Assembly (NCBI GenBank): GCA_947501325.1 | Contig: CANMVC010000001.1 | Span: 930,001 to 994,000, forward strand | Source: an uncultured Sphingomonadaceae bacterium | Lineage (GTDB): Bacteria; Pseudomonadota; Alphaproteobacteria; Sphingomonadales; Sphingomonadaceae | DNA: 64,000 nucleotides | Reading direction: 5' to 3' | In this document: positions 35,996 through 43,919 of the stretch, piece after piece | Layout: each line of letters opens with the position of its first letter | Numbering within the stretch: position 1 is the stretch's first letter | The notes under the pieces: model-generated | What the model was told of the DNA's origin: nothing | Database searches by the model: none | Seen by the model: only the letters and a program-made list of their open reading frames with translations | Program-made: the position numbers and the translations under genes

Positions 35996-36661
35996 TTGGA
36001 TAATGCGCTAGTGAAAAATGTCGAGGCCAGAGACACAGGTGCGAACCAACGTCGGAGCCTGCGGTACACTTGGGCGCTGATCCGGTCGGACCTGTATCGC
36101 TATGCTGGAAACCGCACGACCCGATCATTTCTCCGCCACTTTCTGTTCACACCGGGTTTCAAATATTCCACCGTCATGCGGCTTTGCGGCTGCTTGAAAA
36201 AACGCGGCATTGCGCGCTTCATTCTCTATCCGCCGCTTAAGCTCTTGCTGCTGCGCTATCGCTACAAATATGGCATTGCCATTCCGGAATATACCCGGAT
36301 CGGCCCGGGCTTTTTCATCAACCGTTTCGGCAATATCATGGTCAATGGCGATGCGGTTATCGGCGCCAATTGCAATATCACCCACGGATCGATGCTCGGG
36401 CAAATGAACCGGGGCGCCTATCAAGGGTCGCCGATATTGGGGGATGGTGTTTTTCTGGCGGCGGGATGCAAGGTGATTGGCAAGATCACCATCGGCCATC
36501 GCGCAGCGGTTGGTGCCAATGCTGTCGTCACAAAGCCTGTTCCGGATGATGCGGTGGTGGGCGGTATTCCAGCTAAAATATTGTCAATGAACGGATCAAA
36601 CGGCTATATAAACCGGCAGGTTGATGACGACTATCGCACCGGTTTTCGGCCGATTTCTTAG
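35996..36661 (+). CDS. hexapeptide-repeat acyltransferase (serine acetyltransferase-like)
   Basis: A 221-residue protein with a C-terminal left-handed beta-helix: successive hexapeptide turns from about residue 100 (RIGPGFFINRFGNIMVNGDA, GANCNITHGSMLG, ILGDGVFLAAGCKVIGKI, GANAVVTKPVPDDAVVGGIP). The catalytic His is in N-I-T-H-G. The N-terminus resembles CysE-like proteins of exopolysaccharide clusters, where they acetylate sugars rather than serine. The start is a TTG at 35996 with CAGGGAG 9 nt upstream; no ATG lies nearby. Converges on the exporter gene with 8 bp between. Most likely an O-acetylation enzyme of the polymer. Confidence 0.88.
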   Translation: MDNALVKNVEARDTGANQRRSLRYTWALIRSDLYRYAGNRTTRSFLRHFLFTPGFKYSTVMRLCGCLKKRGIARFILYPPLKLLLLRYRYKYGIAIPEYTRIGPGFFINRFGNIMVNGDAVIGANCNITHGSMLGQMNRGAYQGSPILGDGVFLAAGCKVIGKITIGHRAAVGANAVVTKPVPDDAVVGGIPAKILSMNGSNGYINRQVDDDYRTGFRPIS

Positions 36662-36669
36662 ACCAAGGC

Positions 36670-37257
36670 CTAGAAAAAACGCTCGACGACGCGGATCGTA
36701 TCACCGGGATATATGCGGGTATTGCTTCCCAGTGTGATCCACACCTCGTTTGGCTGGTCTGCCCGCTTGATGAAAATCTGTCGCTGCTGTGCGCGGTAGG
36801 TAAAGCCATCCGCCTTTGCAATCGCGGCAAGCACGGTCATGTTGGGATTATAGGGATATTCTCCCGGTTTGTTCACTTCACCCAATATGTAAATAGGGCG
36901 ATAGCTTTTTACTTCGACATTCACCTGTGGATTGATCACATAACCATCAGCCAGAGCTGCAGCGATGTTGATACCAAGGTCAGCCGGGCTGAGGCCCGCA
37001 GCCTGAATATTGCCAACCAAGGGAAAGGCAAGAATGCCATTGGCACCGATGATAAACTCGCCGGTTAGCGAATCCTCACCATAAGTGATGATCTGAACCG
37101 TTTCGCCAGCACCTAATTGATAGGCTTGTTTGATATCCGGCTGTTCAGCCGTCTCAACCGGGAATGCAGCAGAGGAAGCGCAGGCAGACAAAAGCAACGC
37201 CATCATGAAAACCGGCCAATGTCGATAGCGCGGTTTTCCATCAATTCGGGTGTTCAT
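36670..37257 (-). CDS. polysaccharide export lipoprotein (Wza/GumB family)
   Basis: A 195-residue outer-membrane export protein. The lipoprotein signal ends at L-L-S-A-C (Cys about residue 26). The polysaccharide export domain starts with YQLGAGETVQIITYGEDSLT and is followed by one SLBB-like module (IYILGEVNKPGEYPY ... YRAQQRQIFIKR). It is far shorter than E. coli Wza (379) and matches the GumB class (about 210), which lacks the C-terminal amphipathic helix forming the outer pore; the barrel protein of this locus could supply that pore. It is on its own, about 8 kb from its partner autokinase. Confidence 0.93.
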   Translation of the reverse strand: MNTRIDGKPRYRHWPVFMMALLLSACASSAAFPVETAEQPDIKQAYQLGAGETVQIITYGEDSLTGEFIIGANGILAFPLVGNIQAAGLSPADLGINIAAALADGYVINPQVNVEVKSYRPIYILGEVNKPGEYPYNPNMTVLAAIAKADGFTYRAQQRQIFIKRADQPNEVWITLGSNTRIYPGDTIRVVERFF

Positions 37258-37387
37258 AAATGTATCTCAGCCAGCCAAAATGAACCCCCTGACATGAGAT
37301 AATATAGACCGCAAAGGGGCTCAAGGTCCCTACGACAATCGGAAAGACAAACTGGATCAACGGTTTGATTTGGCGCATTGCTTGTGA

Positions 37388-38035
37388 TCACACCCTCCGC
37401 GCAACCAGATATCGGCTAAGAACCATGCTGGTTTGATCACCTGTTTCGATTATTTTGAAACCTGCTGCCTTAATCTTTCCTTCAAGCACATTCGCCGCCA
37501 TGAATTCGACAAAAGGAGCTTTCCCGATAACCTGCATAATCGGGATAGCCAAGCTGCGGATCAGGTTGAATTTCAATCCCGCGTGATAGGGTGCACAAAC
37601 AGTCTTTGAAATGAAGAGACCACCCGGTTTTACCAACGCACTGATATGGGCCAGCGCGCCGTCGAGGTCGGATACCAGATGCAGCAGATTATGGGCCATG
37701 ACCACGTCATAAGGGCCATCCTTGGTGCTATGATCAAGGATGTCGGCGACCGCGAAAGTAACATTGTCCAAGCCTTCCTCCGCCAGTTTCTCATTTGCAA
37801 TCTCGATCATGCCCGGCGCGATATCGGTAGCGGTGATATGGGCCACATGAGGTGCAAGAAGAAGCGCCGTCGATCCTGTTCCGCAGCCCATTTCCAGCGC
37901 CCTGTCGCTGGACTTGAGATAGGATTTGGTCCGCCCAAGCGTATTGAGATAACCGTCCATATCAGCAATGGGACTGGCGGCATATTTACGGGATTTTTTG
38001 GTCCAGAAAGCTGCGTTATCGGTTAGGGGAGACAT
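37388..38035 (-). CDS. class I SAM-dependent methyltransferase (UbiE-like fold)
   Basis: A 215-residue small-molecule methyltransferase. The SAM-binding motif I is ALEMGCGTGSTALLLAP (about 47-63), followed by TATDIAPGMIEIA and the post-motif segment DVVMAHNLLHLVSD. The N-terminus FWTKKSRKYAASPIADMDGY is typical of a group of unnamed alphaproteobacterial methyltransferases. AGGAAGGA precedes the ATG. It is divergent from a LysR-family gene with an 84-bp gap, the usual layout of a regulator and its target. Substrate unknown. Confidence 0.87.
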   Translation of the reverse strand: MSPLTDNAAFWTKKSRKYAASPIADMDGYLNTLGRTKSYLKSSDRALEMGCGTGSTALLLAPHVAHITATDIAPGMIEIANEKLAEEGLDNVTFAVADILDHSTKDGPYDVVMAHNLLHLVSDLDGALAHISALVKPGGLFISKTVCAPYHAGLKFNLIRSLAIPIMQVIGKAPFVEFMAANVLEGKIKAAGFKIIETGDQTSMVLSRYLVARRV

Positions 38036-38119
38036 TATATTATTCCTTCCTTCTACGATTTAGCCTCTCATTAGATTCAAACATTTTTCTTTTAAATTGT
38101 CACTTTCTGTAGATTTGTT

Positions 38120-39025
38120 ATGCATAAATGCATGAATTGGAAGGCGATCAATTTTGACTGGAATCAGGTGCGTTCGTTTCTCGCAACTGTCGAGGAAGGC
38201 TCGTTTTCTGCTGCCGCGCGTGTTCTTGGTCAGACGCAGCCGACTGTGGGACGACAGGTTGCTGCGCTCGAGATAGCCTTGGGCGTGGTACTGTTCGAAC
38301 GGGTTGGCAAATCTTTGAATCTCACCCGTACAGGCACGGAACTGCTCTCGCACGTGCGCGAGATGGCTGACGTTGCGAACCGGATTTCACTGACGGCTTC
38401 AAGCCAGTCTCAGACGATTGACGGACAGGTAAGAATCACCGCTTCGGATGTGATGTCGGCCTATCTGTTGCCACCTGTCCTGAAACAAATACGATTGGCG
38501 GCGCCCCGGCTGGAAATCGACTTGGTCGCAGCCAATGATATACGCGATATTCAGCGACGCGAGGCCGATATTGCAATCCGGCACGTACGACCAACCCAGC
38601 CTGATCTTATTGCCAGACTTGTGGCAGAGGCTTCGGCAAATTTCTACGCTGCAACAACCTATCTTGACCGTGTTGGACGACCGAAAAATGAAGCGGAATT
38701 GGCCAAACTTGATTTTGTGGCCTTCGGCGACGCCGCCGAGATTGCTGGCTATTTTCAACCTGCCGGTATTCCTATCACGGTACAAAATTTTCGCCTGGGC
38801 TCCCAAAACGGGGGCGTCGCATGGGAGATGGTCCGCCAGGGCCTTGGAATCAGCGTGATGTCGGACGAGGTAGCTGAACTAACACCGGGAATCGAACGGA
38901 TTTTGCCCGAGCGCGAACCGTTTACATTCCCCATCTGGCTGGCCACGCATTCGGAACTGCGTACAGCCCGCCGTATCCGGCTGGTTTTTGACATTCTCGC
39001 AGAATATTTCAGCAAGGGGCGATAA
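38120..39025 (+). CDS. LysR family transcriptional regulator
   Basis: A 301-residue LysR-type regulator. The N-terminal winged helix-turn-helix is FLATVEEGSFSAAARVLGQT followed by Q-P-T-V-G-R-Q-V-A-A-L-E, and the C-terminal two-lobed effector domain starts about residue 95. It probably controls the divergent methyltransferase gene and itself. The start is either ATG 38120 or ATG 38132; neither has a Shine-Dalgarno. The two flank a repeat of the palindrome ATGCAT (38120-38125 and 38128-38133), which could be part of an operator if translation starts at the second ATG. Confidence 0.93.
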   Translation: MHKCMNWKAINFDWNQVRSFLATVEEGSFSAAARVLGQTQPTVGRQVAALEIALGVVLFERVGKSLNLTRTGTELLSHVREMADVANRISLTASSQSQTIDGQVRITASDVMSAYLLPPVLKQIRLAAPRLEIDLVAANDIRDIQRREADIAIRHVRPTQPDLIARLVAEASANFYAATTYLDRVGRPKNEAELAKLDFVAFGDAAEIAGYFQPAGIPITVQNFRLGSQNGGVAWEMVRQGLGISVMSDEVAELTPGIERILPEREPFTFPIWLATHSELRTARRIRLVFDILAEYFSKGR

Positions 39026-39037
39026 TATAACTAAAAC

Positions 39038-39114
<77 letters not shown>

Positions 39115-39195
39115 TTGGCGCTATGTTAGCGAACATGCGCTTAGCAGCGGGGGTGCCGCTTTGCCAATCCCTATTTTGGTCGATAGCCCGCTTAT

Positions 39196-39603
39196 TTAGC
39201 CGTCGCCATTTTCACGCTTGGTCTTGGTGATTTCCTGAAACTTTCCCAGACCACAGGCTGCGCGCGTTTCTATCCGGCCAGCGGTGTTATCCAGCACGCG
39301 GATGATATCGACATTGCAGAGCCGGTTGGTAGAGGTCCGGTAAGAAAAGGATTCCTCAAAGCCCAGACCGCTGCATTTATTGGGCAGCTTATTCCGATAA
39401 ATATCGCCGTTGCGCATTTTGAAATCGATAGTCTGATCATCTATTACATCCGTAGAACGGATCTGCGATCGCATGATGCAGGTTTTCGGTTCACCGACTT
39501 TTTCGATGATATATTTGTCATCTTTAGACCGTTTTTCGCCAGCATAGGCGACTCCGGTTGCGGCTAGGATCGAACCGATCAGGATCGGGGCAAATAACTT
39601 CAT
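39196..39603 (-). CDS. small secreted protein, DUF6491-like
   Basis: A 135-residue protein with a clean signal peptide (MKLFAPILIGSILAATGVAY, then A-G-E). The mature part has four Cys (C-I-M-R, K-C-S-G-L-G, L-C-N-V-D, A-A-C-G) that could form disulfides. The pattern of Cys, a central DDQTIDFKMRNGDIYRN strand pair and YRTSTNRLCNVDIIRVLD resembles the sphingomonad/xanthomonad family DUF6491; this is from memory and moderate. The ATG at 39603 follows AAGGAG, so the longer in-frame start at 39636 is rejected. Periplasmic; function unknown. Confidence 0.75.
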   Translation of the reverse strand: MKLFAPILIGSILAATGVAYAGEKRSKDDKYIIEKVGEPKTCIMRSQIRSTDVIDDQTIDFKMRNGDIYRNKLPNKCSGLGFEESFSYRTSTNRLCNVDIIRVLDNTAGRIETRAACGLGKFQEITKTKRENGDG

Positions 39604-39699
39604 AACATATCTCCTTGCATTCAATCCCCACATCAATTTTTGGAAAATAAGCTTTGGTGGATTTCTGCAAGCTGAACAATTTTTAAGACGAATAGAAGC

Positions 39700-40338
39700 T
39701 CAAGGCGCCGGCGTCTTCTTTTTGAACCGACACAAATCAGCCACCGGGCAGCGCCAGCATTCCGGCTTGCGTGCCTTGCAGATATAACGGCCGTGGAGGA
39801 TCAGCCAGTGATGGGCATGGACACGGAACGGGCCGGGAGTTTGTTTCTCAAGCTTCTTCTCAACCGCCAGCACCGTTTTACCCGGCGCCAGTCCCGTGCG
39901 GTTACCAACCCGGAAAATATGCGTATCCACAGCAAAAGTCTCCGCCCCGAAAGCGCAATTCATCACGACATTGGCAGTCTTGCGACCAACGCCGGGAAGC
40001 TTGGTGAGCTCATCCCGGTCCGCCGGCACTTCCCCGCCATAGTCAGCGATCAACATTTCCGACAGGGCAATGACATTTTTGGCCTTGGTGTTGAACAGAC
40101 CGATGGTTTTTATATGCTCTTTCAATCCCTCTGTGCCAAGATCCACCATTTGCTGCGGCTTTTTCACCTTTTCAAAGAGCAAGCGCGTGGCTTTGTTGAC
40201 GCCGATATCCGTAGACTGGGCCGACAGCGCTACGGCGACTACCAACTGATAGACATTGCCGTAGTTCAGTTCGGTTTCAGGTGAAGGATTATCTGCGGCC
40301 AGACGCGAATAAAATTCAAAAATGTCGTCTTTTTTCAT
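39700..40338 (-). CDS. nth: endonuclease III
   Basis: A 212-residue DNA glycosylase/AP lyase that removes oxidised pyrimidines in base-excision repair. The helix-hairpin-helix LPGVGRKTANVVMN contains the catalytic Lys; the catalytic Asp is in FAVDTHIFRVGNR. The [4Fe-4S] cluster ligands C-x6-C-x2-C-x5-C are seen at the C-terminus (C-K-A-R-K-P-E-C-W-R-C-P-V-A-D-L-C). The gene follows dapB by 10 bp on the same strand, so the two are probably co-transcribed. Confidence 0.97.
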   Translation of the reverse strand: MKKDDIFEFYSRLAADNPSPETELNYGNVYQLVVAVALSAQSTDIGVNKATRLLFEKVKKPQQMVDLGTEGLKEHIKTIGLFNTKAKNVIALSEMLIADYGGEVPADRDELTKLPGVGRKTANVVMNCAFGAETFAVDTHIFRVGNRTGLAPGKTVLAVEKKLEKQTPGPFRVHAHHWLILHGRYICKARKPECWRCPVADLCRFKKKTPAP

Positions 40339-40348
40339 TTGCCCGCGA

Positions 40349-41080
40349 TCATTTCAGACCCAGCATATCGGTCATGTCATAACGGCCCGATTGCTGATCC
40401 TTTAGCCAAAGCGCTGCCTTGATCGCCCCGCGCGCAAAGATCATGCGGTTTTCCGCCCGGTGACCAAGCTCAATCCGTTCTTCGTCGGTGGCAAATATGA
40501 CCTGATGATCCCCCGCAACCGATCCACCGCGCAAGGAGGCAAAACCAATGGTGCCCCTGCCCCGCGCGCCCGTCTGGCCATCCCGGCCCCGCTCACTTTG
40601 ATCGGCCAAATCCATAGCTCGCCCACGCGCGGCTGCTTCCCCTAACAGAAGCGCTGTGCCCGAAGGAGCATCGACCTTGTGCCGGTGATGCATTTCGACA
40701 ATTTCGATATCCCAGTCATCGCCCAGACGCGCAGCAGCTTCCTGTACCAGGGCGGCCAGCATATTGACGCCGAGCGAGGTATTGCCGGTTTGCAACACGG
40801 CAATGGACGACGCAGCGGTATTGATAGCAGCATGATGTTCGGGTTCCAGACCAGTAGTCCCGACAAGGATCGGCTTTCCGGCTCTGGCACACAGATCGAG
40901 TCTTTCTGCCAGCGCTGCGGGAGAGGAAAAATCAACCAAGACGTCGCTATGGCCAAGCAGCTGCGCAAAATCGTCATCCTGATCCACACCGCCAGCATGA
41001 ATCTGCCCGGCTTCGTCGATGGCGTTCACCAACGCGTGGCCCATTTTACCTTTGCTGCCGATTATCCCGATTGATGTCAT
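40349..41080 (-). CDS. dapB: 4-hydroxy-tetrahydrodipicolinate reductase
   Basis: A 243-residue NAD(P)H-dependent enzyme of the diaminopimelate/lysine pathway. The dinucleotide loop is IGIIGSKGKMGHAL and the active-site signature is EMHHRHKVDAPSGTALLLGE, with the catalytic His and Lys. Slightly shorter than E. coli DapB (273), as usual in sphingomonads. The ATG at 41080 is taken because GGAA lies 9 nt upstream and the family normally begins MTxIGIxG; an in-frame ATG at 41095 would add five residues. Divergent from the sirtuin gene. Confidence 0.95.
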   Translation of the reverse strand: MTSIGIIGSKGKMGHALVNAIDEAGQIHAGGVDQDDDFAQLLGHSDVLVDFSSPAALAERLDLCARAGKPILVGTTGLEPEHHAAINTAASSIAVLQTGNTSLGVNMLAALVQEAAARLGDDWDIEIVEMHHRHKVDAPSGTALLLGEAAARGRAMDLADQSERGRDGQTGARGRGTIGFASLRGGSVAGDHQVIFATDEERIELGHRAENRMIFARGAIKAALWLKDQQSGRYDMTDMLGLK

Positions 41081-41134
41081 GTTTTTGGTTTCCATAGGCT
41101 TGCATTATTGGACGGAAGCTGCTGGCATAGCGTG

Positions 41135-41839
41135 ATGCGCGAAATAAACAATATTGTGATCCTTACCGGAGCAGGAATTAGTGCCGAAAGCGGCGTCGCG
41201 ACCTTTCGTGGCCCCGATGGTCTGTGGGAGGGGCACCGAGTCGAGGATGTTGCCACGCCAGAGGCTTTTCAACGCGATCCCGTGCTGGTCCAGAAATTTT
41301 ATGACGAGCGGCGAGCCAAACTGCAAACGGTGCATCCCAACCCCGCTCATAAAGCATTGGCGCGGCTGGATGAAACCTGGGGCGGTGATCTTTTACTGAT
41401 CACGCAAAATGTCGATGACCTGCATGATCGAGCGGGATCAAAACGGCTTCTTCACATGCATGGCGAGCTACTGAGCGGTCTGTGTCTTGCCTGCGACAAG
41501 CGGTCCAAAGTTACCGAGGGCCTGTCCGGAAAGCCGCCCTGCCCGCATTGCAATCAACCCGCCCTGAGGCCGGATATCGTCTGGTTTGGCGAAATGCCCT
41601 ATCAGATGGAGCGGATCGAGCTCGCTCTGGCGCAGTGTGATCTGTTCGTCTCGATCGGTACATCCGGGGCCGTCTATCCCGCAGCCGGTTTTGTGCGATC
41701 CGCCGGCCATTATGGAGCCCAGACGCTGGAGATGAATCTCGACCCATCAGATGGCAGTCTCTATTTTGACGAAAGCCGCATGGGCAAGGCGGGCGACCTG
41801 GTTCCCGCATGGGTGGAGGATGTTCTAGCCGATGGCTGA
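41135..41839 (+). CDS. cobB: NAD-dependent protein deacylase, sirtuin family
   Basis: A 234-residue Sir2 enzyme removing acyl groups from lysines with NAD+. The NAD-binding GAGISAESGVATFRG, the catalytic QNVDDLHDRAGS plus LHMHGEL, and the zinc site C-L-A-C ... C-P-H-C are present, followed by RPDIVWFGEMP. The Tyr-x2-Arg pair of class III desuccinylases appears as Y-D-E-R-R about residue 55, so a class III specificity is plausible. ATG at 41135 is used; a TTG at 41108 is possible. Overlaps the GFA gene by 8 nt. Confidence 0.94.
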   Translation: MREINNIVILTGAGISAESGVATFRGPDGLWEGHRVEDVATPEAFQRDPVLVQKFYDERRAKLQTVHPNPAHKALARLDETWGGDLLLITQNVDDLHDRAGSKRLLHMHGELLSGLCLACDKRSKVTEGLSGKPPCPHCNQPALRPDIVWFGEMPYQMERIELALAQCDLFVSIGTSGAVYPAAGFVRSAGHYGAQTLEMNLDPSDGSLYFDESRMGKAGDLVPAWVEDVLADG

Positions 41840-42179
41840 AATAAAAGGCCAATGCCATTGCGGAGCCGTGCAAATTACTGTCCCGTCACCGCCAACGGAA
41901 AGAGTGCAATGTAACTGTTCATGGTGCCGCAAAAGTGGCTGGACAGGGGGCTATTGGAATCCCTCTGCCGTGAAAATAGTTGCAAAGCCAGAGGCACTGA
42001 ACGGTCGTGTGCAAGGCGACAAGACCATCACGCTGTGGAACTGCAAAACTTGCGGTTCGCATACGCACTGGACGCCACTTACAGCACCGCCGGAGCTTAT
42101 GGGCATCAACATGAGGATTTTTGATCCAAAAGATTGGCAGCACTTGCCAGTGCGGGAAGTGGATGGCGCCGGTTTCTAG
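41832..42179 (+). CDS. GFA family zinc-binding protein
   Basis: A 115-residue protein of the glutathione-dependent formaldehyde-activating (GFA/Mss4-like) fold. The zinc ligands are C-H-C-G (8-11), C-N-C-S-W-C (about 28-33) and C-K-T-C-G-S-H near residue 71. Family members are small, often of unknown substrate; the GFA name comes from one enzyme and should not be taken as function. Its ATG overlaps the sirtuin 3' end by 8 nt, which implies a two-gene operon. Confidence 0.9.
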   Translation: MAEIKGQCHCGAVQITVPSPPTERVQCNCSWCRKSGWTGGYWNPSAVKIVAKPEALNGRVQGDKTITLWNCKTCGSHTHWTPLTAPPELMGINMRIFDPKDWQHLPVREVDGAGF

Positions 42180-42249
42180 ATCAGGACTTCAATTGAGCAG
42201 ATTGACCGTCAAAAACAGGTAAATCACCCAAAGCACCATAAAGCGGCGG

Positions 42250-43029
42250 TCAAAGCGCTTCCTTGCCACAGCTTTTGCACTCAGGGTCTTTCGGCAGATT
42301 GAGCCCGCGCATGGAAGGACGCAGGCCATCAAATAGCTGCAGCTTACCGGCCGGATCCTCTCCAAAACCGGTGACGACCCGGATAGCCTCCATAGCTGCA
42401 AAACTGCCCATCAAGCCAACCATGGCACCGAGTACGCCAACTTCCGAGCAATTGTCGCAATCATCCGGGTCCAGCGCATCGCCGACAAAACAGCGATAGC
42501 ATGGCTTGTCCGCTTCCCATCCGCGAAACACGCCCAGCTGCCCCTGGAACTGACCGATGGCGGCGGATACCAGCGGAACATGATGGGCAAGCGAATAGTC
42601 AGAGACCAACAGCCGTGTTTGATAATTGTCCGAGCCATCCAATATGGCATCAAATTGACCAAAAAATGCTGCAGCGTCGTCCGAAAAATGCTGCGCGGTA
42701 AGCCTTTGATTAACTGCGTTTATTAAGACTTCTGGATTGATGTTCTGTGCCGCCTTTTTGGCAACATCAACTTTTGGCTTTCCGATGTCCTGTGTCGTGA
42801 ACAGAACCTGCCGTTGAAGGTTGGACAAGGATACCACATCATCGTCAATAATCGTTAGCGCACCAATACCCGCAGCGGCGAGATACTGGATGGCCGGACA
42901 ACCTATCCCGCCCGCTCCAATGATCAATATGTGGGCATCGACAATCTTCTTCTGACCAATGCCGCCAATGTCTCTGAGGACGATGTGGCGGGCATAACGA
43001 TCCAGTTGATCATCTGATAACTCGGTCAT
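42250..43029 (-). CDS. moeB: ThiF/HesA/MoeB family adenylyltransferase (MoeB)
   Basis: A 259-residue E1-like enzyme that adenylates the C-terminal glycine of a ubiquitin-like sulfur carrier (MoaD, or ThiS). The opening LDRYARHIVLRDIGGIGQKK, the ATP loop IIGAGGIGCPAIQYLAAAGI, and DDDVVSLSNLQRQVLF with the conserved Asn/Arg are typical. Structural zinc ligands are C-Y-R-C and C-K-S-C. No rhodanese domain follows, so it is the short bacterial form. Its start overlaps the stop of the preceding secreted-protein gene by 4 nt. MoeB is the usual annotation; a ThiF role cannot be excluded. Confidence 0.92.
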   Translation of the reverse strand: MTELSDDQLDRYARHIVLRDIGGIGQKKIVDAHILIIGAGGIGCPAIQYLAAAGIGALTIIDDDVVSLSNLQRQVLFTTQDIGKPKVDVAKKAAQNINPEVLINAVNQRLTAQHFSDDAAAFFGQFDAILDGSDNYQTRLLVSDYSLAHHVPLVSAAIGQFQGQLGVFRGWEADKPCYRCFVGDALDPDDCDNCSEVGVLGAMVGLMGSFAAMEAIRVVTGFGEDPAGKLQLFDGLRPSMRGLNLPKDPECKSCGKEAL

Positions 43030-43430
43030 TCAGGAAAGCGGAAATGCATCGCCGTCTTGTACCAGGCCGTTTTGCCATCAGCCGATACCGGTCCGGCCTT
43101 GCTGCCATATTTGTTGAGGTGATTGACCATATAGGTCTCCAGTTCCGGACAAGCGCTTTCGACCGGCACGATTTTGACCAGCTCACCGCTTGGCGTGACC
43201 AAAATCGCCGCCTCAATCCGGGCGTGGACCCAGTTTTCTGCTGTGGGCAGTTTGCATTTTGCTTTTTTCGCAACGCGTTCTGCAGCCAGTTCATGGCGGG
43301 CGGCGTAATAGATCGGCTTGTTGAATTGTGCCGTTTCCAGCGCCGAAATATCTGTTGGAACCGCTGGCAAATCCTGCATATTTTCAGCAGAAGTGGTGGC
43401 CAGAGCCATGGCAAACAGAAGATCAATCAT
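43026..43430 (-). CDS. hypothetical exported protein
   Basis: A 134-residue protein with a hydrophobic N-terminus (MIDLLFAMALATTSAENM), probably a short signal sequence, then a soluble domain with three Cys. ILVTPSGELVKIVPVESACPELETYMVNHLNKY vaguely recalls TonB C-terminal-like proteins, but I do not recognise the family with confidence. The start at 43430 is chosen because AGAGGA lies 7 nt before it; the ATG two codons earlier directly abuts that sequence. Translationally coupled to moeB by a 4-nt overlap; 29 bp beyond it, upstream, is dut. Confidence 0.7.
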   Translation of the reverse strand: MIDLLFAMALATTSAENMQDLPAVPTDISALETAQFNKPIYYAARHELAAERVAKKAKCKLPTAENWVHARIEAAILVTPSGELVKIVPVESACPELETYMVNHLNKYGSKAGPVSADGKTAWYKTAMHFRFPE

Positions 43431-43465
43431 GGGCATTCCTCTCTAAAAGCAGCAGATCTAAAAAT

Positions 43466-43912
43466 CTATACACCGGTGGAGCCGAAACCACCAGTACCGC
43501 GTGCAGTATCGTCAAGTATATCCACTTCGACCAAATTGCCGCGTTGTACCGGTGCCACGACAATCTGCGCAATCCTGTCGCCGCGTTCGATAATGAAATC
43601 CTCGTCACCCAGATTGGCGAGAATAACTTTAATTTCTCCGCGATAGTCGCTGTCGATCGTTCCCGGCGCGTTGAGCACGGATATTCCTTTTTTCAACGCC
43701 AGTCCGGAGCGCGGACGCACCTGCACCTCATAGCCTTCGGGAATGGCGAATGCGAAGCCGGTGCCGACCAGACCGCGCTTGCCGGGCGATATCGACGCCG
43801 CTTCGGCGGCACGGACATCCATGCCGGCTGACCCGCTGGTTTCATAGCCAGGCAACGGCAGGTCGCCCGCACTATCCAGCCGCTTCACGGCTATCTCAAT
43901 TGGCTCAAACAT
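43466..43912 (-). CDS. dut: dUTP diphosphatase
   Basis: A 148-residue trimeric dUTPase that hydrolyses dUTP to dUMP and pyrophosphate, keeping uracil out of DNA. All five motifs are visible in order: [10 protein letters not shown] (1), PRSGLALK (2), [15 protein letters not shown] (3), [13 protein letters not shown] (4) and the C-terminal [11 protein letters not shown] (5). The start at 43912 ([12 protein letters not shown]) gives the standard length; the longer open frame to 44137 merely overlaps coaBC. It begins 7 bp after the coaBC stop, a pairing common in proteobacteria. Confidence 0.97.
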   Translation of the reverse strand: MFEPIEIAVKRLDSAGDLPLPGYETSGSAGMDVRAAEAASISPGKRGLVGTGFAFAIPEGYEVQVRPRSGLALKKGISVLNAPGTIDSDYRGEIKVILANLGDEDFIIERGDRIAQIVVAPVQRGNLVEVDILDDTARGTGGFGSTGV

Positions 43913-43919
43913 TATTCCC

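Noticed and set aside
21178-37257. Polysaccharide locus as a recently acquired island
   Set aside because: No integrase, transposase, tRNA-linked repeat or obvious base-composition break was seen at either edge.
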